Assembly (NCBI GenBank): GCA_002320935.1
Contig: DCLG01000109.1
Coordinates: 53,352-60,018, forward strand
Direction of reading: 5' to 3'
DNA: 6,667 nucleotides
Origin: Pedobacter sp. UBA1654
GTDB lineage: Bacteria > Bacteroidota > Bacteroidia > Sphingobacteriales > Sphingobacteriaceae
Part shown: in pieces, positions 1 to 6,100 of the stretch
Position numbering within the stretch: position 1 is the first letter of the stretch
How the letters are laid out: every line of letters starts with the position of its first letter
Program-made: the position numbers and the translations under genes
The notes under the pieces: generated by a model
Told to the model about the DNA's origin: nothing
The model's input: only the letters and a program-made list of their open reading frames with translations
Databases searched by the model: none

Positions 1-52
1 ACACTCCGAAGCCACAATCAACCTAAACCTAAAACTAAACTATGAAAAATCT

Positions 53-613
53 TTATTTTACTCTTTCTATGTAGTCGCCTGTACGTGTATCAACTTTCAC
101 TTTATCGCCCTGGTTGATAAACATTGGCACTTTAATTTCTACTCCTGTTTCAACAGTTGCATATTTCAATGCGTTTGTTGAAGTATCCCCTTTAACGGCG
201 GGCTCCGTGTAGGGAATTTCCAACTCAACATGTGAAGGCGTTTGTGCCATGATCGGCTCGTCACTTTCAAATGCGATGATCACATTCATACCTTCTTTAA
301 GGAATTTAACAGCATCTCCAAAAAGAAGCTTAGGAATGTTAAACTGCTCAAAAGAATTGTTGTCCATGACCACAAGGAAATCTCCATCCTCATATAAGTA
401 CTGATAATCGCTGGTTTCAACACGACAGATGGTTACCTCTTCATCTGTACGAAATCTATACTCAACCAGTTTTCCAGTTTTAACATTTCTCATCCTGGCC
501 TGGTAAAAAGCTCTAAGGTTTCCAGGGGTGCGGTGAAGGAACTCTTCTACCTGTACGAGGTCACCATTGAAACGAAGAATATTACCACTTTTTACTTCTG
601 ATGCTTTTGCCAT
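53..613 (-). CDS. efp: Elongation factor P (EF-P), Asn at the modification-loop tip
   Basis: EF-P binds between the ribosomal P and E sites and helps form peptide bonds at consecutive prolines; it acts in the cytoplasm. The 186-residue protein has the usual length and three-domain layout: an N-terminal KOW-like barrel (about 1-64), a central OB domain (about 65-128) and a C-terminal OB domain (about 129-186). The C-terminal family signature is readable from K150 to G169 (KxA, then G, VP and G at the expected spacing). I chose the ATG at 613 because the protein then begins MAKASEV; an in-frame TTG at 628 would add only five residues. The loop reads HRTPGNLRAF, so N32 stands where E. coli has K34, the beta-lysylated residue. 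The gene has its own promoter and is separated from the ABC gene by 151 nt, so it is probably not simply part of the lpx transcript. Family identity is certain; the modification state is unknown. Confidence 0.97.
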   Translation of the reverse strand: MAKASEVKSGNILRFNGDLVQVEEFLHRTPGNLRAFYQARMRNVKTGKLVEYRFRTDEEVTICRVETSDYQYLYEDGDFLVVMDNNSFEQFNIPKLLFGDAVKFLKEGMNVIIAFESDEPIMAQTPSHVELEIPYTEPAVKGDTSTNALKYATVETGVEIKVPMFINQGDKVKVDTRTGDYIERVK

Positions 614-657
614 TGTACTAAAAATCAACCTTATATTATCGGCCCTATTTGGTGCCG

Positions 658-688
658 CAAAGGTAAAAGTAAATTACTTATAAAACAA
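658..688 (-). promoter_or_regulatory. Predicted efp promoter (Bacteroidota -33/-7 type)
   Basis: Read on the minus strand, a TTG (-33) at 686-688 is followed by a 20-nt spacer and TACCTTTG (-7) at 658-665, an exact match to TAnnTTTG. The -7 element ends 44 nt before the efp ATG, predicting a 5' leader of about 40 nt. The DNA just upstream is very AT-rich and holds a small inverted repeat at 693-706 (AAATAT-AA-ATATTT), which could act like an UP element. The match is read directly from sequence; promoter activity is inferred. Confidence 0.72.
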
Positions 689-764
689 TAGTAAATATAA
701 ATATTTTAATTATCCAATTATTTCTCGCTTTTTCCCGAAAAACTATACACAAATATAAACTTGT

Positions 765-1385
765 TTACTTGTAATCAGTAACTTCTAATAAATGATTACA
801 AAACAAATATTCATTTTTTTGATTGGAGCAGACAATAACAAGGCGCTTATCTGAAAATTGTTCGATCAATTGTTGGTACCAACCGATGCCTTGAACGTCA
901 AGATTGGAAGTGGGCTCGTCCAGAAATAACATTGGAGTATCTGAACAGCAGGCCAGAATCAGCTTTGTACGCTGTTTCATTCCGGAAGAGAAGTATTTTA
1001 GAGGTTTGTCCTGTGACTTTTTAAGTCCCAGTAAGTTCAATATCTCCGATTTTGGGATTGCCGGATGAACCTTTTTAAATTTAAAATGGAAGTCGATGGT
1101 TTCCTGAAGGGTAAATTCCTCGATAAGATCCAGGTAAGGCGCAGCGAAGCTGAGTTGCTTATAGACCTGATCTACGGGTATATTGCTGCCATCGGCATGG
1201 GTATAGATGATTTCGCCTTCTGAGGGTGCCAGATTGCCTAAAAGCAGGCTCAGTAATGTAGATTTTCCGGAACCATTAGGCCCAAGTACGGCATAGCGTT
1301 CTGGCGCTTCAAACAGGTAGTTTACATGTCTGTAAATCCATTCCTGGTTGAAGCGTCTTCCAGCATCTTTTAGTTCGATCCGCAT
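765..1385 (-). CDS. Orphan ABC-type ATP-binding protein (CcmA-like), lpx-linked
   Basis: This is a single 206-residue nucleotide-binding domain with no membrane segment. Visible motifs are Walker A GPNGSGKST (35-43, K41), a signature-like FSSGMKQR (132-139), Walker B MLFLDE (152-157, catalytic E157) and D-loop SNLD (160-163). The Q-loop region reads SFAAPYLDL (79-87) with no Gln, and the switch position reads SN (187-188), so N188 stands where His is usual. The short length recalls CcmA-type exporter ATPases, but no permease gene is present in the window. Its ATG lies 15 nt after the lpxA stop on the same strand, so it is probably the last gene of the lpx transcript and may serve the envelope; that role is inferred from position only. 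ATP binding is likely, but the substrate, partner and even transport function are unknown. Confidence 0.88.
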   Translation of the reverse strand: MRIELKDAGRRFNQEWIYRHVNYLFEAPERYAVLGPNGSGKSTLLSLLLGNLAPSEGEIIYTHADGSNIPVDQVYKQLSFAAPYLDLIEEFTLQETIDFHFKFKKVHPAIPKSEILNLLGLKKSQDKPLKYFSSGMKQRTKLILACCSDTPMLFLDEPTSNLDVQGIGWYQQLIEQFSDKRLVIVCSNQKNEYLFCNHLLEVTDYK

Positions 1386-1400
1386 CTAACCGCTTCTGGG

Positions 1401-2186
1401 TTAATTTCCGGAACCATAACCTTTCATCACGCCCCTATTGGAGTTCCTGATGAAGTCCACAATTTCATCTCTGATCTCTGTCGGTTTAAACTCGGTTTCG
1501 ATCATATCAAGCGCTTTGGTCACGTTATTGTGGCGCACGAAGAGTACACGGTAGATTTCCTGAATTTCGTCGATCTGCTCTGAAGAGAATCCCCTTCTGC
1601 GCAAACCAACAGAATTGATCCCTGCATAAGAAAGTGGCTCTCGCGCAGCTTTAACGTATGGCGGAACATCCTTACGGACAAGTGAGCCACCGGTTACGAA
1701 AGCATGTGAACCCACTTTTACAAACTGGTTAATGGCAACCAATCCGGCAAGTACCACATAATCACCGATGGTAATGTGGCCCGCAAGTGTAGTGCTGTTT
1801 GAGAAAATACAGTGATTGCCAACCTGACAATCGTGCGCAATGTGCGAATAAGCCTGGATCAGACAGTTACTGCCGACAACGGTTTTCCACTTATCCTTTG
1901 TACCGCGATTGATCGTTACACACTCCCTGATGGTTGTATTGTCTCCGATCTCCGCAGTAGTTACTTCACCGGCAAATTTCAGATCTTGTGGGATACCAGA
2001 TATTACAGAACCTGGAAAAATCCGGCAGTTCTTACCAATACGCGCACCATCCATGATGACCACATTTGAACCAATCCAGGTTCCTTCACCAATTTCTACG
2101 TCTTTATGTATGACTGCGAAAGGTTCAACCACCACATTGTCGGCAATTTTTGCCTGCGGATGTATATATGCTAAAGGTTGTATCAT
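1401..2186 (-). CDS. lpxA: Acyl-ACP--UDP-N-acetylglucosamine O-acyltransferase
   Basis: LpxA transfers a 3-hydroxyacyl chain from acyl carrier protein to the 3-OH of UDP-GlcNAc, the first and reversible step of lipid A synthesis, in the cytoplasm. The 261-residue protein (E. coli has 262) is a left-handed beta-helix of hexapeptide repeats up to about residue 175, then the helical C-terminal domain beginning after DVPPYV. The catalytic base is H118 in the HIAHDC motif (E. coli H125); H115, H137 and K70 match E. coli H122, H144 and K76. G166 aligns with G173, the acyl-chain ruler in E. coli, so a long chain should fit. N153 replaces E. coli H160 and N93 replaces H99. The ATG overlaps the lpxC-fabZ stop by 4 nt (ATGA), which suggests translational coupling. 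Function is secure; chain length is inferred. Confidence 0.97.
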   Translation of the reverse strand: MIQPLAYIHPQAKIADNVVVEPFAVIHKDVEIGEGTWIGSNVVIMDGARIGKNCRIFPGSVISGIPQDLKFAGEVTTAEIGDNTTIRECVTINRGTKDKWKTVVGSNCLIQAYSHIAHDCQVGNHCIFSNSTTLAGHITIGDYVVLAGLVAINQFVKVGSHAFVTGGSLVRKDVPPYVKAAREPLSYAGINSVGLRRRGFSSEQIDEIQEIYRVLFVRHNNVTKALDMIETEFKPTEIRDEIVDFIRNSNRGVMKGYGSGN

Positions 2187-3595
2187 GTTGTTGGCTGTGT
2201 TTCTTTTACTTTACTGATCTGGGCCATCATTTCTGCTTCTACCACAACCTTCTCACCCACCATACCAACACCTTTCATCTGGGCAATGCCGCGTCTGATT
2301 GGCTCCATCAGGTCACAACGGAATACGATGGTATCCCCAGGCAACACCTGTGCACGGAACCTGACATTGTCAATTTTCAAGAAGTAGGTAAGATAGTTTC
2401 TAGGGTCTGGAACGGTGCTCAGAACCAGAATACCTCCGGTTTGTGCCATCGCTTCAATCTGGATCACACCAGGCATTACAGGTGCACCAGGGAAGTGTCC
2501 TTTAAAGAACTCTTCATTCATGGTCACATTTTTCACCCCTACCACATGCGTTTTAGAAAGCTCAAGGATCTTGTCGATAAACAAGAACGGCTGTCTGTGC
2601 GGTAGAATGTCCATGATCTGAACCACATCATAGAGAGGCTTAGCACCCGGATCGTAAGTATGTTGTATTTTCTTGTTTCTTTCTTTTTTAATTGCCGCTT
2701 TGATCTTTTTTGCAAAAGCCACGTTCGCAGCATGACCCGGTCTTGCAGCCATAATATGTCCTTTCAAATGCACACCAACCAAGGCCAGATCACCAATCAT
2801 ATCCAACAATTTGTGCCTTGCAGGTTCATTCTGGTAACGAAGCTCCATGTTATTTAAAATGCCTTGTGGAGCAACCTTAATCTCATTACGGTTAAATAAC
2901 TTGGCCAGGTGATCTAATTCTTCAGAGGTAACCTCTTTATCTACGATGACAATGGCATTGTTCAGGTCACCACCTTTAATCAGGTTGTGGTTCAGCTGGT
3001 ATTCCAGCTCATGCAGGAAGCAGAAGGTACGGCATGAAGCGATATCTTTCTTAAACTCAGCGATGCTTGAAATGCCGGCATGCTGACTGCCTAAAACTGG
3101 TGAGTTATAATCGATCATGCAGGTAAAGCGGTAATCATCCAAAGGCATGGCTACGATCTCTACTTTACGATCAGGTTCTGTATAGGTAATGTTATGTGGA
3201 ATCTGAAAGTACTCACGGTCTTTTTCCTGAAGGATCGTTCCCACGCTTTCCAGCGCTTCCACGAACTGAATGGCACTGCCATCCATGATCGGAACTTCCG
3301 GTCCATCTACTTTCATTAAAACGTTGTCCAGGTCCATACCAACAAGAGAAGCCATTACATGCTCCACAGTGCTGATGCTGGCACCATTCTGGGTCAGGGT
3401 TGTACCACGCGCCGTGTCAGTCACATAATCACAATCTGCCTCAATAATTGGCTGTTCAGGCAAATCAATACGTTGGAATTTGAATCCATGATTGTCTGGT
3501 GCAGGACTAAAAGTTAAAGTCACATTCGCTCCGGTGTGTAAACCGACCCCTGTTACGGAGATTTCGCTTTTAATGGTCTTCTGTTTTACGTTCAT
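2183..3595 (-). CDS. lpxC-fabZ: Bifunctional LpxC deacetylase / FabZ dehydratase fusion
   Basis: The LpxC half (about 1-300) removes the N-acetyl group from UDP-3-O-acyl-GlcNAc, the committed and Zn-dependent step of lipid A synthesis. The FabZ half (about 322-463) dehydrates 3-hydroxyacyl-ACP for fatty acid synthesis. In LpxC, E78 and H79 sit at the same numbers as in E. coli; H261 and D265 (RHKLLD) complete the zinc site and H288 (RPGHAAN) is the further active-site His. In FabZ, H368 (GHFPG) and E382 form the catalytic pair. A Lys-rich linker (296-312) joins them. At 470 residues it matches the fusion family typical of Bacteroidota. H79 to H261 is 23 residues longer than H79 to H238 in E. 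coli, so LpxC carries an insertion. The ATG overlaps the lpxD stop by 1 nt (TAATG) and the TGA overlaps the lpxA start, indicating an operon. Confidence 0.97.
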   Translation of the reverse strand: MNVKQKTIKSEISVTGVGLHTGANVTLTFSPAPDNHGFKFQRIDLPEQPIIEADCDYVTDTARGTTLTQNGASISTVEHVMASLVGMDLDNVLMKVDGPEVPIMDGSAIQFVEALESVGTILQEKDREYFQIPHNITYTEPDRKVEIVAMPLDDYRFTCMIDYNSPVLGSQHAGISSIAEFKKDIASCRTFCFLHELEYQLNHNLIKGGDLNNAIVIVDKEVTSEELDHLAKLFNRNEIKVAPQGILNNMELRYQNEPARHKLLDMIGDLALVGVHLKGHIMAARPGHAANVAFAKKIKAAIKKERNKKIQHTYDPGAKPLYDVVQIMDILPHRQPFLFIDKILELSKTHVVGVKNVTMNEEFFKGHFPGAPVMPGVIQIEAMAQTGGILVLSTVPDPRNYLTYFLKIDNVRFRAQVLPGDTIVFRCDLMEPIRRGIAQMKGVGMVGEKVVVEAEMMAQISKVKETQPTT

Positions 3596-4671
3596 TATGA
3601 AGTCTGTGTTGTGTTACTTTGATCTAATAAAGCTGTTAGTTCGGCAATTTTAGCCTCTAATTTTGAGATGCGCTTTTCGACACTTGGTAATTGTTTAAAT
3701 ATCACAGAGGCCCTCATCCAGTCACGCAGGGGCTGCGCCGGACTACCATGCCATTGTTTGTTTTCTTCTACAGTATTAAAGTTAATGCCTGCCTGCGCAC
3801 CGATCTGGGTACCTTTTGCAAGCGTCAAATGACCTGCAATACCCACCTGACCGCCAATTACGGAGTTTCCACCCAACTTCGTACTTCCAGAAATACCAGA
3901 TTGTGCAGCAACCACAGTATGCGCACCTACATCAACATTGTGTGCAATCTGGATCAGGTTATCCAGTTTCACGCCTTTGCGGATAAAGGTAGAACCCATA
4001 GTAGCACGGTCAATAGTTGTATTTGATCCAATCTCCACGTCATCTTCAATTACGACATTTCCGATCTGCGGGATTTTCGAATACGTGCCATCTGATTGTG
4101 GAGCGAAGCCAAAGCCATCGCTGCCAATCACGGTATTGGAATGGATAATCACCCGGTTACCAATTGCGGAGCGGTTATATATCTTAACACCTGGATGTAT
4201 CTGGGACTTTTCGCCAATAACAGCGTCGGCACCTATAAAAACCTGTGAAAAAATCTTGGTGTTATCGCCAATGACAGCGTTTTCTGAAACATAGCTGAAT
4301 GCGCCAATGAAGACGTTCTTCCCAATCTTTGCACTGGGATGTACATAACTCAGCTCCTCAATACCCGATTTGTCATCTGGCAGGTTGAGCATCTCGTTGT
4401 ATCTTTCCAATAAAATGGAAAACGCGCTATAGGGGTCAGCAACCTTAATTAAGGTGGTCTCTACGGGCTGAGCGGGTGTGAAGTCTGCGCCAACGATTAC
4501 AATGGATGCCTTTGAACCGTACAGATAGTTCTCATATTTTGGATTTGACAAAAAACACAGCGAACCGGCTTTCCCATCCTCAATCTTCGAAAGTTCTCCT
4601 ACAAGAACATTTTCATCCCCCTCAACGGTTCCATTTAATAGTTCGCTTATCTGCCGGGCAGTAAATTGCAT
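3595..4671 (-). CDS. lpxD: UDP-3-O-acylglucosamine N-acyltransferase
   Basis: LpxD adds the second 3-hydroxyacyl chain, from ACP to the 2-amino group of UDP-3-O-acyl-glucosamine, the third step of lipid A synthesis, in the cytoplasm. Its 358 residues show the family layout: an N-terminal uridine-binding domain (about 1-105), a hexapeptide-repeat beta-helix (about 108-300) and a C-terminal helical tail (about 318-350) whose heptad-like pattern suggests a short coiled coil. The catalytic His is H244 in QIAHNV (E. coli H239), and the conserved GSDGFGFA motif is at 183-190. The ATG at 4671 gives the usual N-terminus MQFTARQI, and no earlier start is needed. It heads the block lpxD, lpxC-fabZ, lpxA. 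A consensus promoter ends only 4 nt before the ATG, leaving almost no room for a leader or ribosome binding site. Confidence 0.97.
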   Translation of the reverse strand: MQFTARQISELLNGTVEGDENVLVGELSKIEDGKAGSLCFLSNPKYENYLYGSKASIVIVGADFTPAQPVETTLIKVADPYSAFSILLERYNEMLNLPDDKSGIEELSYVHPSAKIGKNVFIGAFSYVSENAVIGDNTKIFSQVFIGADAVIGEKSQIHPGVKIYNRSAIGNRVIIHSNTVIGSDGFGFAPQSDGTYSKIPQIGNVVIEDDVEIGSNTTIDRATMGSTFIRKGVKLDNLIQIAHNVDVGAHTVVAAQSGISGSTKLGGNSVIGGQVGIAGHLTLAKGTQIGAQAGINFNTVEENKQWHGSPAQPLRDWMRASVIFKQLPSVEKRISKLEAKIAELTALLDQSNTTQTS

Positions 4672-4675
4672 TTTA

Positions 4676-4706
4676 CAAAGTTAGATGTTAAATTGATATG
4701 AACAAA
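4676..4706 (-). promoter_or_regulatory. Predicted lpx operon promoter, leaderless geometry
   Basis: On the minus strand, TTTG (-33) at 4703-4706, a 19-nt spacer and TAACTTTG (-7) at 4676-4683 match the Bacteroidota housekeeping consensus at every fixed position. Only TAAA lies between the -7 element and the lpxD ATG at 4671, so the expected start of transcription falls on or within about a base or two of the start codon. The promoter would drive lpxD, lpxC-fabZ, lpxA and probably the ABC gene. The match is read directly; use in vivo is inferred. Confidence 0.78.
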
Positions 4707-4783
4707 TTACCCCCTCTGGTATTTGTTAGCGTTCATAGGAGACTAAAGACGGAATAATTTGATTACTTAAATGTTAAATTTTG

Positions 4784-6007
4784 CTAAATCATTCGCGGAT
4801 AGCACAAAATGTGCTTCCTCACCGTTCTATCCAGTGATTCTAAGTTAGATAAATCTGATGCTTTTGCTATATCAATTATCGTACTGTTTTTCAGCAGAAT
4901 GTTGATGTTTCCATTTCCGGCATTATAGGCGCGGTTCATAATCACCGCAGTAAACACGAAGTATGCACTTTCTTCTTTGCTGATGTGGTATACCGCAGTG
5001 GTCGTGTCCTTTAGCCGTTGAATACGTTCAGCATCGGGCGCGTCATTGCTGATCTCGATACGATAGAGGTTCCTTGCAGTAAGCATTCTGCAGAGCTCTG
5101 ATAATATATGATCCGGATGGGAGGCCCAGACTTTGATAGAGGTAAAAATATCCTGATCGTCCAGCCTCGTAAACTGCTCCAAATGTGCGGGTTCAGAAAA
5201 GAAGGCTTGTTCGGAAACGTTGTTAACCAGAAAGTGCTTCAGAGCGGGAGAAGCAAAAAGATCTGCACCGCGGGTGGATAGTTCACGTGCACGCTCCAGA
5301 ATTTTTACCAGCAGCTGTTCCGCAGCAATAACAGTCTTATGCAGGTATACCTGCCAGTACATGAGTCGTCTGGAGATCAGAAAGTTCTCTACGGAATAAA
5401 TTCCCTTTTCTTCTATCACCAGCTCGCCATTACTTACATTGTACATCTTGATCATGCGATCGAAACTGATCACCCCTTCAGACACACCTGTAAAAAAGCT
5501 GTCCCGGTTCAGGTAATCCATACGGTCTAAGTCCAGCTGACTGGATATCAGCTGATGCAAGAACATTTTATGATAATCGCCTGTAAAGATCTTTATGGCT
5601 AAAGCCAACTTACCATCAAACGCTGTGTTCAGCTGCTGCATGATCAGCATTGAAATGTCTTCATGCTTAATCCCGTTTACCAGCGAGTGCTCCAAAGCAT
5701 GGGAAAAAGGCCCGTGTCCGATGTCATGAAGCAGAATGGCGATGGTTGCGGCCTCTTCTTCTTCAGCTGTCACTTCATGACCCTTATCACGAAGCACTTT
5801 CATGGCAAGGCTCATCAGGTGCATTGCTCCCAATGCATGATGGAAACGCGTGTGCAAAGCACCAGGGTACACCAGGTGCGTCATTCCCAGCTGCTTTATA
5901 TATCTCAGACGCTGGAAGTAAGGGTGTGAAATGAGATCAAAGAGTAAGGCAGAGGGTATATTTATAAATCCGTAAACCGGATCATTTATGATTTTCTTCT
6001 TGTTCAA
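4784..6007 (-). CDS. HD-domain phosphohydrolase, SAMHD1/dGTPase-like, TTG start
   Basis: This 407-residue soluble protein belongs to the HD superfamily whose relatives include SAMHD1 and B. subtilis YwfO, known or proposed dNTP triphosphohydrolases. The metal-binding residues can be followed: H57 in TRFHHALG (SAMHD1 H167), H94-D95 in LLHDIGHGPFSH (H206-D207) and D161 in LDLDRMDYLNRD (D311). R162 and Y165 align with the SAMHD1 substrate contacts K312 and Y315. The C-terminal half (about 190-407) has no motif I recognise. The only sensible start is TTG at 6007: two codons upstream the frame reaches TGA, and the first in-frame ATG is codon 42, inside the conserved region. It diverges from porX and lies 112 nt upstream of lpxD, where a separate promoter sits. 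HD membership is secure; the nucleotide substrate is inferred. Confidence 0.9.
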   Translation of the reverse strand: MNKKKIINDPVYGFINIPSALLFDLISHPYFQRLRYIKQLGMTHLVYPGALHTRFHHALGAMHLMSLAMKVLRDKGHEVTAEEEEAATIAILLHDIGHGPFSHALEHSLVNGIKHEDISMLIMQQLNTAFDGKLALAIKIFTGDYHKMFLHQLISSQLDLDRMDYLNRDSFFTGVSEGVISFDRMIKMYNVSNGELVIEEKGIYSVENFLISRRLMYWQVYLHKTVIAAEQLLVKILERARELSTRGADLFASPALKHFLVNNVSEQAFFSEPAHLEQFTRLDDQDIFTSIKVWASHPDHILSELCRMLTARNLYRIEISNDAPDAERIQRLKDTTTAVYHISKEESAYFVFTAVIMNRAYNAGNGNINILLKNSTIIDIAKASDLSNLESLDRTVRKHILCYPRMI

Positions 6008-6100
6008 TATGGGTCATATCGTTTATACGGTACAAAAATTGCTAATTTTATCCATAGTTTGGAAAGAGTAGGTTCTTTTTAGATATTAATTAGACAAATA
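6008..6100. promoter_or_regulatory. Divergent intergenic region, HD gene / porX
   Basis: These 93 AT-rich bases must carry the 5' signals of both genes unless transcription enters from outside. No full TTTG-N19-TAnnTTTG match exists on either strand. The nearest -7-like elements are AATTTTTG on the minus strand (6033-6040, toward the HD gene) and TAATTTTA on the plus strand (6043-6050, toward porX). They are one base off consensus each and separated by two bases. Neither has a clear -33 partner. No Shine-Dalgarno sequence is visible before either start. Confidence 0.45.
6035..6049. repeat. 15-bp palindrome between the HD gene and porX
   Basis: AAAATT-GCT-AATTTT is an inverted repeat with 6-nt arms and a 3-nt centre, placed between the two -7-like elements. 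Such a site could be an operator or the core of a bidirectional promoter. AT-rich DNA produces short palindromes by chance, so function is uncertain, although the symmetry itself is plain. Confidence 0.45.

Noticed and set aside
20..40. Two tandem TTTAGG units on the minus strand downstream of efp
   Set aside because: Only two copies are present. This is chance low complexity, not a repeat array; the 52 nt after the efp stop show no gene or hairpin.
729..742. Inverted repeat TTTTTC-CC-GAAAAA after the ABC gene as a terminator
   Set aside because: The stem is almost all A-T, the loop is too short and there is no following U-tract, so it is not a credible intrinsic terminator.
750..757. A second TAnnTTTG match (TATATTTG, minus strand) just after the ABC gene stop
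   Set aside because: No TTG or TTTG lies at a suitable distance upstream, and the better-formed efp promoter is at 658-688. In AT-rich DNA a lone -7 match is weak evidence.
2150..2605. A 151-codon plus-strand open frame opposite lpxC-fabZ and the start of lpxA, plus shorter ones at 1812-2217, 3691-4294 and 5339-5934
   Set aside because: They lie antisense to well-conserved genes, have no recognisable domain, and their composition is what antisense reading of these genes gives.
4707..4783. Possible terminator or small gene between the HD stop and the lpx promoter, including a 9-codon ATG frame starting at 4736
   Set aside because: No GC-rich hairpin with a U-tract is visible, and the tiny frame has no ribosome binding site or recognisable sequence.
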